This document shows positions 20,954 to 29,864 of a DNA stretch of 64,000 nucleotides, piece after piece. This DNA comes from Elusimicrobiota bacterium. GTDB taxonomy: Bacteria; Elusimicrobiota; UBA5214; JBBAAG01. Position numbers and translations under genes: made by a program. The stretch is taken from NCBI GenBank assembly GCA_041658405.1, contig JBBAAG010000009.1:8172-72171 (forward strand). The letters are read 5' to 3'. Every line of letters begins with the position of its first letter. The first letter of the stretch is position 1. The notes under the pieces were generated by a model. That model saw only the letters and a list, made by a program, of their open reading frames with translations, had not been told where the DNA came from and ran no database searches.

Positions 20954-21607
20954 TTAATCTGCTGAGACAATAGTAACTCCTGATGACGTACCGATCCGTG
21001 TTGCACCGGCGGCAACCATTATCATTGCAATCTCACGGGTCTTCACTCCGCCTGATGCTTTTACGCCCATCTCTTCTCCCACAGTTTTACGCATTAGTTT
21101 AATATCTTTCTCAGACACACCGCTGGTACCAAACCCTGTGGAGTTTTTAACAAAATCCGCACCTGCTTCTTTTGCTAACTTGCACGCATAAACCTTTTCA
21201 TCATCTGTGAGATAACACGTTTCAAGAATAACTTTCAGGACCAACTCCCCCGCTGTTTCTTTTACCGCGCGGATATCTTCAAGTACATAAGCATACTTCC
21301 GCGATTTCATCGCGCCTATATTCATTACCATATCCACCTCATTAACGCCTAAAGAAACCGCGTCTCTTGTTTCTTCCACTTTAGCTTTTGTAGTTGTTGC
21401 ACCTAAAGGAAACCCGATGACAGTACAAACCTTCACTTGTGACCCGTGCAAGAACCTTTTCGCCGCGGATATATTTGACGGGTTAACGCATACACTAAAA
21501 AAACCATATTTTTTTGCTTCCTCACACAATTTCGCGATATCATCTTCCGTAGCATCGGCTTTTAAAACCGTGTGGTCTATCATTCTGGCAAGATCCGCGT
21601 TACTCAT
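20954..21607 (-). CDS. deoC: Deoxyribose-phosphate aldolase
   Basis: 217 residues from the ATG at 21607, which follows AAGGAG by 12 bases; the longer frame from a TTG at 21631 would place that ribosome site inside the gene. Class I Schiff-base aldolase that splits 2-deoxyribose-5-phosphate into acetaldehyde and glyceraldehyde-3-phosphate. Markers: [33 protein letters not shown] with the conserved Lys, and [13 protein letters not shown] with the Schiff-base Lys. Last gene after tpiA-pduL-rpiB-TPR-CsgG-like on the same strand; upstream of the DnaA-like gene. See the finding on a shell-less sugar-phosphate cluster. Confidence 0.96.
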   Translation of the reverse strand: MSNADLARMIDHTVLKADATEDDIAKLCEEAKKYGFFSVCVNPSNISAAKRFLHGSQVKVCTVIGFPLGATTTKAKVEETRDAVSLGVNEVDMVMNIGAMKSRKYAYVLEDIRAVKETAGELVLKVILETCYLTDDEKVYACKLAKEAGADFVKNSTGFGTSGVSEKDIKLMRKTVGEEMGVKASGGVKTREIAMIMVAAGATRIGTSSGVTIVSAD

Positions 21608-21650
21608 CCGTTCTATATACTCCTTAAACAAACGTTTAATAAAATATTAT

Positions 21651-22283
21651 TTATGCCACTGATGGCCAAAAACTCTTTAATGTGCGCATAAGGTACCGCA
21701 CTAAACCATCAAGTGTTCCTTGCAGGTCAAGTCCTTCATACACATAATTATTTGACCATATAACACTACCGGTCTGAGTATCGATCATATTCGCCGACAC
21801 ACCTACGGTAGCGTTGGAGACCAAGATCTCACTTTTTCCTTCCACCCCGAACGCCGGCCCGCGGCCATAAATATTCGATCCTGGAATCTCAGTCAGCTGC
21901 GACGATACATGCACAACTTTTTGGGTATTAGGACTATTATCTTCCCCTAGATACACGAGATACTTGCGGTCCGGCTGAAACTCAATAACACTGCCGGTGA
22001 TCAACACAGTAACCCCTGCAAGCCGCGCATTAGTAAGTTCATCCCCTGTTTTTGTGTTAACAATTTTAACATCCACGCCTTTGCTCAACAGGTACCGTAC
22101 AAACGCATCCTGCACAATTTTACCGGATGAAGACACACTACCTGACGGTGTAAATTCTGTAATTCCAACCGACTTTATCCCATTAAAATTATAATCCTGC
22201 CGTATCCCCATTGTATACTGCCCGGTACAGGAAAACTGGAATGTAACCGCGATAAAACAAAAAATGACTAGTATTTTTTTCAT
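21651..22283 (-). CDS. CsgG-like exported protein, possible lipoprotein
   Basis: 210 residues with an N-terminal signal segment (ILVIFCFIAVTFQFSC) whose Cys19 could be lipidated, although the residues before it are not a canonical lipobox. The body (IKSVGITEFTPSGS, a helix, GVDVKIVNTKTGDELTNARLAGVTVLITGSVIEF) follows the alpha/beta pattern of CsgG and related lipoproteins: a short strand, a helix, then ITGSV. A C-terminal VSANMIDTQTGSVIWSNNYVYEG strand pair also matches. Likely an outer-membrane-associated periplasmic protein. Sits between TPR and deoC genes; its link to these metabolic genes is unclear. Confidence 0.65.
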   Translation of the reverse strand: MKKILVIFCFIAVTFQFSCTGQYTMGIRQDYNFNGIKSVGITEFTPSGSVSSSGKIVQDAFVRYLLSKGVDVKIVNTKTGDELTNARLAGVTVLITGSVIEFQPDRKYLVYLGEDNSPNTQKVVHVSSQLTEIPGSNIYGRGPAFGVEGKSEILVSNATVGVSANMIDTQTGSVIWSNNYVYEGLDLQGTLDGLVRYLMRTLKSFWPSVA

Positions 22284-22299
22284 TTAATATACCGTAAAA

Positions 22300-22767
22300 C
22301 TATTTCTGCCCGGGCTTCGTTTGTTCAGCTTCAAACTTAGCCTGGTTATAATGCTTTTCCGCAAGTTCCCGTGTTTTCTTATCCTTTGTCAATCCGGCAA
22401 CTTTTAACCACTGTTCTGCTGCCTGCTGCCAGTTACCGTTTTTGTCGTATACCAACGCCAGAGAATACCTTGCCGCTAATGATTCCACCTGTGCTGCCAC
22501 TGCCAACTCCAAAAACTTTTGTGCTAGCGCATACTCACCGGTATGGGTATAAACAATCCCTAATCCCAGTGTTGCCTGAAAATTTCCAGGGTCTTTTTCC
22601 ACAACTTTCTTAAACTCTTCTATAGCTTTAGCATACTGCCCGGTATTTGCATACCCAACTGCAGCCTGCACAAGTTCAGGCGTATCAACATCTACGCCCG
22701 CGCAATACTGCCCGGGAAATGTTAACACAAAAATTGAGAGTAATACGATCCTGACATTTTTTTTCAT
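22300..22767 (-). CDS. Exported TPR protein
   Basis: About 155 residues from the ATG at 22767 (GGAG 12 bases upstream); in-frame ATGs at 22785 and 22776 are alternatives. Signal peptide MKKNVRIVLLSIFVLTF then about three tetratricopeptide repeats (ALVQAAVGYANTGQYAKAIEEF-like pattern, VEKDPGNFQATLGLGIVYTHTG, YSLALVYDKNGNWQQAAEQW). TPR proteins mediate protein-protein contacts in the periplasm. It lies 25 bases behind rpiB and 16 bases before the CsgG-like gene, so it may be a partner of the latter in the envelope. Confidence 0.75.
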   Translation of the reverse strand: MKKNVRIVLLSIFVLTFPGQYCAGVDVDTPELVQAAVGYANTGQYAKAIEEFKKVVEKDPGNFQATLGLGIVYTHTGEYALAQKFLELAVAAQVESLAARYSLALVYDKNGNWQQAAEQWLKVAGLTKDKKTRELAEKHYNQAKFEAEQTKPGQK

Positions 22768-22792
22768 TTTAAACATACACTCCATAAAATAT

Positions 22793-23251
22793 TTATTTTA
22801 ATTTCTTACACCTTTGCTGTTCATACTCTGCAATTTTATTAATCCGCCTCTCATGCCTCCCACCGGTAAAACCTGCAGTGAACCATGTATCAACAATTTT
22901 TTTCATATCTTCAATTGACGTAAAATCCGCGGATACAACCAAAACATTAGCATTATTATGCTCTACCGACCTCTGTGCTGCGAGTGGAGTAAGGCATAAT
23001 GCCGCACGTATACCATCAACCTTATTTGCAGCGATACTCATCCCTATACCTGACCCACAAACAAGTACTCCGCGGTCAGCAAGTTTTTTTGATACATGTT
23101 CCGCTACGACAAACGCGTAGTCAGGGTAGTCACATGATTCCACGCTATTCGTCCCCGCGTCGGTAACATCAAAACCTTTTGTGCTTAAGTACTTCCGTAA
23201 CTCATTTTTTACCGCCACCCCGCGATGATCAGTACCAATAACAATCTTCAT
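22793..23251 (-). CDS. rpiB: Ribose-5-phosphate isomerase B
   Basis: About 152 residues if it starts at MKIVIGTDHRG (23251), the standard N-terminus of the RpiB/LacAB family; an upstream ATG at 23281 lies inside the end of pduL and would add ten residues. Interconverts ribulose-5-phosphate and ribose-5-phosphate (or other aldose/ketose phosphates). Markers are DHRGVAVKNELRKYL, the catalytic Cys in VLVCGSGIGMSIAANK and RSVEHNNANVLV. Ribosome sites are ambiguous: GAGGAA is only two to three bases from the chosen ATG. Overlaps or nearly touches pduL, so co-transcribed with it. Confidence 0.93.
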   Translation of the reverse strand: MKIVIGTDHRGVAVKNELRKYLSTKGFDVTDAGTNSVESCDYPDYAFVVAEHVSKKLADRGVLVCGSGIGMSIAANKVDGIRAALCLTPLAAQRSVEHNNANVLVVSADFTSIEDMKKIVDTWFTAGFTGGRHERRINKIAEYEQQRCKKLK

Positions 23252-23268
23252 TTCCTCATTAGTACCCG

Positions 23269-23874
23269 TTATTCCTTGCATTCAAGTTTTGTGATAAGCT
23301 CAACCTTATCTCCGTTAACCAACCCGCAGCCATTAGCCTCATCGGTATCTATATGGCACTCAAGTGCCATATCTGAACGTACACGGCATACTACATCAGC
23401 AAAGATTGTCTCCCTTCCGGTACCAATCCCGGCTTTCACCCAAACCAGCTGTTTATCCTTAATCCCAAATTTCTCAGCATCCACCGGGGTAAAATGCACA
23501 TGCCTTTTCGCTATAACACATCCTTCATTGATCACAACCTCACCCTTTGGCCCGACAAGTTTTATCTTAGCCGACCCATTAAGATCTCCTGATTCACGTA
23601 CCGGTGGGTTTACACCAATAGAAATAGCTTCGGTCTTTGATATTTCCACCTGTGTTTTTGATCGTACCGGGCCAACAACGCGTACATCCTTAAGTTCACG
23701 TTTTGACCCTACTAAATTAACCTTTTCCTTAGCTGCGAACTGTCCCGGCTGAACGAGGTCACGAATATTTGTCAACACCGCTCCTTTACCAAACAAAATT
23801 TCAAGATCCTGTTGTGACAGATGCATGTGGCGGTTCGAAATATTAGCTAAAATCAATCTTTTTTCATTCACCAT
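23269..23874 (-). CDS. pduL: PduL-type phosphate acyltransferase
   Basis: 201 residues from the ATG at 23874 (AGAGG six to seven bases before it; an in-frame start at 23898 is less likely). Transfers an acyl group between CoA and phosphate, giving acetyl- or propionyl-phosphate. Zinc-binding histidines are visible in NRHMHLSQQDL and AKRHVHFTP, the two PduL hallmarks, with SIGVNPPVRESGDL between. The N-terminus begins directly with the enzyme fold, so no microcompartment encapsulation peptide is seen. No acetate kinase is nearby. Adjacent to rpiB and tpiA. Confidence 0.92.
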   Translation of the reverse strand: MVNEKRLILANISNRHMHLSQQDLEILFGKGAVLTNIRDLVQPGQFAAKEKVNLVGSKRELKDVRVVGPVRSKTQVEISKTEAISIGVNPPVRESGDLNGSAKIKLVGPKGEVVINEGCVIAKRHVHFTPVDAEKFGIKDKQLVWVKAGIGTGRETIFADVVCRVRSDMALECHIDTDEANGCGLVNGDKVELITKLECKE

Positions 23875-23906
23875 AAAAACCTCTCTGCGTCTTTCCAAAA
23901 AAAATA

Positions 23907-24662
23907 CTATATTTTAAACTTCACGATTTGCGCAAACGAATCCGCTTTCAAACTCGCTCCTCCGACAAGGCCGCCGTCAATATTCGCTTGTGACATAAGA
24001 TCACCAATATTTTCAGGTTTCACTGACCCGCCGTAGAGTATACGCATACTTTCAGCAGTATTTTTGTCATAAAGTTTTTCAAGTACACCGCGGATAAATT
24101 TATGAACTTCCTCAGCTTGTGCAGGCGTTGCGGTTTTCCCAGTCCCGATCGCCCAGACAGGTTCATACGCTATTACAAGCTTCCTTGCATCTTCCGCAGA
24201 TAATCCCGCAAGCCCGCCTGCTGTATGTGATTCCACAACGTTGAAAGTATTACCTTTCTCGCGTTCCGCCAATGTTTCACCGACACACATTATAGGTATC
24301 AATCCCGAAGCAAGCGCAGCCTTAACCTTTTTATTTACAGTTTCATTAGTTTCACCAAAATACTGCCGCCGTTCAGAATGACCTATAAGCGTGTGGGTAC
24401 ACCCTACATCCTTTATCATCTGAGGTGACACTTGACCGGTAAACGCACCTTCTTTTTCCCAGTAAACATCCTGTGCGCCGATCATAACATTACTTCCCTT
24501 GGTGACCTTTACGGCTTCCACTAACGACGTATAGACCGGGCAGATAACGATCTCGGCATCTTTAACATCCGCAACTTTTGCTTTAAAATCATTGAGCATA
24601 GCTGCTGCTTCACTCACTGTTTTGTACATCTTCCAATTTCCGGCAATTAACGGTTTACGCAT
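23907..24662 (-). CDS. tpiA: Triosephosphate isomerase
   Basis: 251 residues, normal length. Catalytic Lys in AGNWKMYKT, His in IGHSERRQYFGET, Glu in AYEPVWAIGTGKTATPAQ, and the phosphate-binding ILYGGSVKPEN are all intact. Interconverts dihydroxyacetone phosphate and glyceraldehyde-3-phosphate. First gene of the cluster with pduL, rpiB and, further on, deoC; AAAGGG lies seven bases before the ATG. The 243-bp gap upstream (24663-24905) is AT-rich and holds no other gene; I see no convincing promoter in it. Confidence 0.97.
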   Translation of the reverse strand: MRKPLIAGNWKMYKTVSEAAAMLNDFKAKVADVKDAEIVICPVYTSLVEAVKVTKGSNVMIGAQDVYWEKEGAFTGQVSPQMIKDVGCTHTLIGHSERRQYFGETNETVNKKVKAALASGLIPIMCVGETLAEREKGNTFNVVESHTAGGLAGLSAEDARKLVIAYEPVWAIGTGKTATPAQAEEVHKFIRGVLEKLYDKNTAESMRILYGGSVKPENIGDLMSQANIDGGLVGGASLKADSFAQIVKFKI

Positions 24663-24905
24663 ATTTTTCCCTTTCTACAACACTCCTATCCCTGCCTTTA
24701 TACTATAAAGAACCAAAATAATACCTATGTATCGACAACACAACACATCCCGTTTAACACAACAACTACGGGCATGATCCAATAACAATTGCAGGCCCCT
24801 GGGCATATTTTACCCAATTCATACATTTTTAAGGACCAATATACTTATATTATAAATAAAAATACAAGTAAAAGACAATAAGATAAACAAAAGAAGGAGG
24901 AGACG

Positions 24906-26003
24906 CTAATCCTTTATTTCGACACTGCTTATACCCATTATGACCTCAACTTCGGCCAACATACACCTTGCATCAACCATAGTTTTATCCAACCCCAGTG
25001 TTATTGACAAATTTTCCCTGGCTTTACGGTAATCACCCCGTTCCATATCCCTAACTGCTGTTCTATAATACTTCTCTGCGCGGTTTTTATTAGTTTTGTC
25101 CATGGCATGATAGTTTGCAAGATCTATGTATAAAGAAACGCTAGGGACACGGGACTGGAGTTTACGAAAAATCTTAGTTGCTACGACAATATCATCTTCG
25201 AGATAATACTTCACAGCTTTTTCGAACTCTGCTTTATCACCGTCATCTTCAATACTTTCGTCGATAAACCTCTTCAACTGCGAATTGATTTCCTTATAAA
25301 CATCCTCTGCTTCCTGATGCTCCGGATTGATCACTAACGCGCGTTTTGCTTCGTATAACGCTTCCAATAAATTTCCCCGGGAAAGAAACGCTAATGCGCG
25401 TTTACAAAACTCATCCGGCAGTACCATCAATACTTCTTCCCGTTTCTTCTGTATCTCATCTATTTTCAACTTTAACCCTTCGACATCACTATTTTGCGGG
25501 CACGCGCTCATACACGCTTCCAGTAACTGGTTAGCTTTTTCATAATCCCGGTTTCTATACGCCTTTTTTGCATCCTTAAAATCTTCCAGTGCTCGTCCAC
25601 TGAGCTTACTATCCCGTTTAACAAACTCTTTCCTCGTTTTTTCATATAACTCCGCTAACTTCGCATTCTTCCAAGCTTGTAACGGTAATTTTTTCATATC
25701 GTAATTATATCCGAGCCCGGAATTAAGCATACTTCTCAACACCACCTGAGCAGCATCTCTCTTTCCACTGTCTACAAACATCATAGCTTTTAAAAAATAC
25801 GCTTTGATTTTCAGTTCCATCCCAACCGCCGGTGAAGAAATGATTTTATCAAGCTCACGCAACCCTTCTTCCGATTTACTCTTAGCAATAAACTCCACTG
25901 CCTGTTTAAGTGTTTGATCACCGGGTTCCGCGTGAATGTTTATACCCGAAAAAACAGTAACTATGAATGATATAAAAACAATAAAATACTTTACTTTGTT
26001 CAT
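24906..26003 (-). CDS. Exported TPR protein at the end of the pilus operon
   Basis: 365 residues from the ATG at 26003 (a TTG at 26033 extends the frame into pilQ). Signal peptide VKYFIVFISFIVTVFSGINIHA, then helical repeats of TPR type (KAYRNRDYEKANQLLEACMSACP; LAFLSRGNLLEALYEAKRALVINPEHQEA; YYRTAVRDMERGDYRKARENLSITLGLD). Position 20 bases after pilQ suggests a role with the type IV pilus secretin, for instance as a pilotin- or PilF-like helper, but the repeats alone do not prove this. Confidence 0.7.
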   Translation of the reverse strand: MNKVKYFIVFISFIVTVFSGINIHAEPGDQTLKQAVEFIAKSKSEEGLRELDKIISSPAVGMELKIKAYFLKAMMFVDSGKRDAAQVVLRSMLNSGLGYNYDMKKLPLQAWKNAKLAELYEKTRKEFVKRDSKLSGRALEDFKDAKKAYRNRDYEKANQLLEACMSACPQNSDVEGLKLKIDEIQKKREEVLMVLPDEFCKRALAFLSRGNLLEALYEAKRALVINPEHQEAEDVYKEINSQLKRFIDESIEDDGDKAEFEKAVKYYLEDDIVVATKIFRKLQSRVPSVSLYIDLANYHAMDKTNKNRAEKYYRTAVRDMERGDYRKARENLSITLGLDKTMVDARCMLAEVEVIMGISSVEIKD

Positions 26004-26022
26004 GAACACTACTCTCACCTTA

Positions 26023-27300
26023 TTACTGCTCAACTATGTTGGCAGTAATAAATATTGTTAATTCCGTCCGCCCGGTTTCCTTACTATATTTTTGAAAAAG
26101 ATACCCGATATACGGAATATCGCCCAGCAACGGCACTTTATACTGAGTCTTTGACTCTGTCACTCGTATCAATCCGCCGATAACCGCGGTCTCACGGTTC
26201 TTCAGCATAAACGTTGTTGCTACCTTGCTGGTATTAATGATTGGCACATTTCCCAGTGACTCGCCGGTACGAAAACTTTGTTCAGGTGTAACATTCAATA
26301 CTATTGTACCATCCCGGTTTATCTGCGGTTTCACACGCAACTTTATTCCTATTTCCTTAAACTGCGTGGAAACCATTGTTTTCCCGTCTTCAGTCTGAGT
26401 TTTTTCTTCATAGGGCACTTCATCCACAATATGTATCGTCGCTTCTTCGTTGTTTAAAACCAGCAGTTTCGGGTTACTCAACACATTCGCCCCGCCATTC
26501 ATCTTCATCGCTTCGATCAACGCATCAACGTTGTATCCATCCTGTATAATATTGAACTTAAACTTCGCGCTTGCGGACAACCCCGGTGTAAATGTCTGCT
26601 GATAAGTCCCATCCGGAGTGATAGCAGCAGGCAGGAGGTCGTAGTTCTGCCCTAACCCGCTCAAAATCTTCCTCCGTTCAAACTCCAACGGATTCTGCAC
26701 AAAAGTACCCATGCGGTAAAGATTGGAAATATCAATACCCCATTTCATTGCAGTATCGGTTTTTACATCAACAATTTTTGCTTCCAGCAACACCTGCATA
26801 GTCGGGATATCAACCATTTTTAATAACGCGCCTATCTTATCAATATTATCCGACATATCGTTAACGATAAGACAGTTTGTCCGCTCATCCGCGCTCATAG
26901 TTCCTCCGCGGGTAAGTTTTGGCGTTAATACAGCAACCAAATCCTTTGCCGATGCGTAATTCAGGAAAAAGGTTTGTGATACCGTTGTTACAGTTCCCTC
27001 CGCCTTACTTTTAATAATATAAATATCTGTGCTAGGCTGTTTAACATAATACAAATCATAAATATCAAGCAGCGCGTCAAGCGCCTCGTCTATAGTGACA
27101 TTCTTTAGGTTAATAATAACTTCTTTTCTTGAAAGCTGCGCATCGGTAATAAACTTTCGGTTACCTTTTGCACTTAATACATCAAGCACAGTTCCGAGCA
27201 TTACTGATGAATTAAACCCCAGCGTAATTTTTTCTTCAGCCGCATAACTCATAGGTAAGCACATCATTATCCCTAATAATACAGCTAACGCTTTTTTCAC
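26023..27300 (-). CDS. pilQ: Type IV pilus secretin PilQ
   Basis: 425 residues. Signal peptide to about residue 20 (MSYA), an STN/N0-like domain (about 25-95: KGNRKFITDAQLSRKEVIINLKNVTIDEALDALL), one N1/NHL-like repeat (DLVAVLTPKL, MSADERTNCLIVNDMSDNI) and a C-terminal secretin channel (about 180-425) with VLSNPKLLVLNNEEATIHIVDEVPY and the terminal GLIRVTESKTQYKVPLLGDIPYIGYLF. Short for PilQ (often 600-700) because AMIN domains are missing. It forms the outer-membrane gate of the pilus. Downstream of the PilO/PilP fusion by 13 bases. Confidence 0.93.
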   Translation of the reverse strand: MKKALAVLLGIMMCLPMSYAAEEKITLGFNSSVMLGTVLDVLSAKGNRKFITDAQLSRKEVIINLKNVTIDEALDALLDIYDLYYVKQPSTDIYIIKSKAEGTVTTVSQTFFLNYASAKDLVAVLTPKLTRGGTMSADERTNCLIVNDMSDNIDKIGALLKMVDIPTMQVLLEAKIVDVKTDTAMKWGIDISNLYRMGTFVQNPLEFERRKILSGLGQNYDLLPAAITPDGTYQQTFTPGLSASAKFKFNIIQDGYNVDALIEAMKMNGGANVLSNPKLLVLNNEEATIHIVDEVPYEEKTQTEDGKTMVSTQFKEIGIKLRVKPQINRDGTIVLNVTPEQSFRTGESLGNVPIINTSKVATTFMLKNRETAVIGGLIRVTESKTQYKVPLLGDIPYIGYLFQKYSKETGRTELTIFITANIVEQ

Positions 27301-27313
27301 GGTTAGTTTCTCC

Positions 27314-28288
27314 TTATTTAAGTTCTATCTCAAACACTTCTCCATCCCACTCACACAATATTGCCTTATCAAGTATTTTATGAATCTTCACACCCTTAAC
27401 CATATCGCCTTCTTTTAATGTTACATCATTCACTACAGCCAATGGTTTCACGGGATCCCAGATAATACCCTGTAACGACAAACTAGGCTTCTGCGGGCTT
27501 GATTTCTGCTGTTGCTTCCTTTGCTGTGACGCAACCGCATAAATTGTATTAGCAAAATACAGCGGATCTTTAACCGCATAAAATTTTTGTACCTGCTCAC
27601 TTTGTCTTTTTACAATAGTATCTTTTGTTTTACTAATAACTTCCCGTAAAGTATTAACATTACTCAAATCAACGCTATTCACTACATCGGCGTTTGCAGC
27701 AGCATTCGTTGACAACATTATTGTAAACGCATTCAGTACAACACCATGCTTTTTATTTTCTTTCCCGCTTTCAATAACCAACCTGTTTATACCCCAGAAA
27801 TACTGGTTTTTTTCAAGTAAACTTATGAAATCACCTATCTGCTGATAATTAGCGTCGAACGCCAACTCCCATGTTTTTATATCAGGATTCACCTGATTTA
27901 TTGGATTATTCGGGTCAACCATTACATCAGGCACCAGCGGGTTGATCCTGTTCAACTTAATCCCTGCCTGTTTGCAGAGAACACCCATTTCCTTTAAAAA
28001 CACAGACTCTATCTTTTCATCCGGAATAAGGTAACTCCTGAACTTATCAACAATACGCTGAATTTCACCTTGTTCATTTTTAATTGATTCAGAATCTTGT
28101 TCCAGATATAATGATTTATAAATCTGTAGATCACTATCCTTAACCTTGATTTTTCTCTGCAGGTCATCAAGTTTTTTCCCTGCAGGGTTAAGAATTATTA
28201 TTACAACTAACAGTATTACAACAAGGTATGACCCGGCAATAATCCCTATAGTTTTCAACCACTTTATTTGGAACTGATTAAAATTCAT
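27314..28288 (-). CDS. pilO: PilO-PilP fusion protein of the type IV pilus alignment complex
   Basis: 324 residues. Residues of about 10-32 are a membrane helix followed by coiled coil and a ferredoxin-like PilO domain (about 80-185). The C-terminal 75 residues (LSLQGIIWDPVKPLAVVNDVTLKEGDMVKGVKIHKI) match the beta-domain of PilP, which docks on PilQ. PilO and PilP are usually two proteins; here one chain spans inner membrane to secretin. Encoded between pilN and pilQ, the place normally taken by pilO and pilP. Confidence 0.82.
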   Translation of the reverse strand: MNFNQFQIKWLKTIGIIAGSYLVVILLVVIIILNPAGKKLDDLQRKIKVKDSDLQIYKSLYLEQDSESIKNEQGEIQRIVDKFRSYLIPDEKIESVFLKEMGVLCKQAGIKLNRINPLVPDVMVDPNNPINQVNPDIKTWELAFDANYQQIGDFISLLEKNQYFWGINRLVIESGKENKKHGVVLNAFTIMLSTNAAANADVVNSVDLSNVNTLREVISKTKDTIVKRQSEQVQKFYAVKDPLYFANTIYAVASQQRKQQQKSSPQKPSLSLQGIIWDPVKPLAVVNDVTLKEGDMVKGVKIHKILDKAILCEWDGEVFEIELK

Positions 28289-28300
28289 ACCATACCGCCA

Positions 28301-28864
28301 TTATTCTCCAAGTGGCACCGATATCCTGAACAATTTAGCATTATCTTTCAACACAATTTCTTCCTGCGATTCAAGCTTAACCCCGGGTTTGAAATACTTA
28401 CTTTTTTCTAATGAATCCATATACTGTTTAACCTGGCTCAACTCTTCACCATCCTTTGAACTTACCGCAACTTCTAACAACATATTCTTACTCTGTTTTT
28501 CAAACGAAATTTTTAATATACACATTTTTTGAGGAAGCAATAACCCGAGTTCCTGTATTCTGCCCGCCAGAACAATCCGTTCGTTCAAAACTTTTTCCAC
28601 GTTTTGCAGCTGCTGCGCCTGTTTTGACCAGGTGGAAATAAGCTCCCCGATATTAAGATTACTTTCGTAATCCTTAATCTTGGTTTCAATCACATTCCTT
28701 TTCTTTTCACACGCAACCAGCTGGATATTTAATGATATAAACTGGTATATCACCACAAGCAAAATCGATACACCTACCGCCATCACAATCTGTGTATACC
28801 AAAACAACTGTTTTTTTACATCCGGCGACATTATCTCGTCACGGATAAGATTTATGTTATACAT
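28301..28864 (-). CDS. pilN: Type IV pilus assembly protein PilN
   Basis: 187 residues: a short cytoplasmic N-terminus starting MYNINLIRDEI, corresponding to the PilN INLL-type motif that binds PilM, a membrane helix at about 22-45 (VMAVGVSILLVVIYQFISLN) and a periplasmic coiled coil plus ferredoxin-like fold. It forms the inner-membrane alignment complex with PilM and PilO. pilM ends four bases upstream. Confidence 0.88.
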   Translation of the reverse strand: MYNINLIRDEIMSPDVKKQLFWYTQIVMAVGVSILLVVIYQFISLNIQLVACEKKRNVIETKIKDYESNLNIGELISTWSKQAQQLQNVEKVLNERIVLAGRIQELGLLLPQKMCILKISFEKQSKNMLLEVAVSSKDGEELSQVKQYMDSLEKSKYFKPGVKLESQEEIVLKDNAKLFRISVPLGE

Positions 28865-28867
28865 ACA

Positions 28868-29857
28868 TTACTTTTCCCGCAGCGCCAGCCCGAATGCTAT
28901 GCTTATGAATGACGCTAATTCTCTATTCCACTTACCTTCCAGCCTGAGCAACGATTGCCAGCGGTTAACCCTCATATGCAACGCTTCTGAAAGCAGCATA
29001 TCCAAACCTTCCATATTAGCAGTCCCGCCGGTCATAAGGATTTTGTCTACACTTTTAACAATTTTCTGTGTTGTACAATACTCTATAGCCCGGTAAACAG
29101 CTTCTACCAGGTCAGCGGTACTGTTTTTCAAAACACTCCTCATATCCAACGCGTTTTTACTCCATAAAGGCGGCTGTTCCTTTATACTTTCCGCTTTCTC
29201 ATAAGTAATCTTTAACTGTTTCTGTACCTCAGCCGTAATATTTTTACCGCCAAAATTAGTATTTTTTGAGAATCCCAGGTTACCCCGGTCCAATACAATA
29301 ATATTCGTCTGGCTATGCCCGACGTTCAGTAGTAACACTGACTGTTTTTTACATTCCGGCGCAACGGCAAACAAACTGTTTGCCAACGCCAAATTATCCA
29401 CGTCTACAATTGCCAGGTTCAAATTCGCAGCCTTAACAATTTCTTTCTGCCTTTCAACCAACTGTTTTGGTGCACCGATGAACAACACTTCAATTTTTTT
29501 ACCATCCGGCTTTCCTAACACCTGGCAGTCTATTTTCATAGTATCCAACGGCACAAAAGTTACCTGTGCAGCTTCAAGCTTAACCGCTTCTACCACCTCG
29601 TTATCCGGCAATGCGGGAATAAGAAATTTACGGACAAGTACTTGTCCGCCGCCAATGGAGACTGCTACATCTTTTGTAACAAACCTGTCGGACTTCAACA
29701 TTTTCTTAATTGCATTAATAATCACATTATCGAGTTTTTCGGGTTCAAGATTAACCGGGAGCTCATACATAACAGCCGCAAGGATGCGATACTCATCCCC
29801 AACTTTTTGCGCCTGGCACATCTTTATGTACCTCGATCCAATGTCAATACCTATCAT
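28868..29857 (-). CDS. pilM: Type IV pilus assembly ATPase-like protein PilM
   Basis: 329 residues of actin-like ASKHA fold: IGIDIGSRYIKMCQ at residues 2-15, NVGHSQTNIIVLDRGNLGF near the middle and MTGGTANMEGLD near the end. PilM is the cytoplasmic ring component that binds the PilN N-terminus. AAGGA lies about 13 bases before the ATG and within the end of the preceding gene. Full length for the family (about 350). Confidence 0.92.
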   Translation of the reverse strand: MIGIDIGSRYIKMCQAQKVGDEYRILAAVMYELPVNLEPEKLDNVIINAIKKMLKSDRFVTKDVAVSIGGGQVLVRKFLIPALPDNEVVEAVKLEAAQVTFVPLDTMKIDCQVLGKPDGKKIEVLFIGAPKQLVERQKEIVKAANLNLAIVDVDNLALANSLFAVAPECKKQSVLLLNVGHSQTNIIVLDRGNLGFSKNTNFGGKNITAEVQKQLKITYEKAESIKEQPPLWSKNALDMRSVLKNSTADLVEAVYRAIEYCTTQKIVKSVDKILMTGGTANMEGLDMLLSEALHMRVNRWQSLLRLEGKWNRELASFISIAFGLALREK

Positions 29858-29864
29858 ACAATAA

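Noticed and set aside
20954..24662. A complete bacterial microcompartment locus
   Set aside because: No BMC shell proteins, no encapsulation peptide and no aldehyde dehydrogenase were seen.
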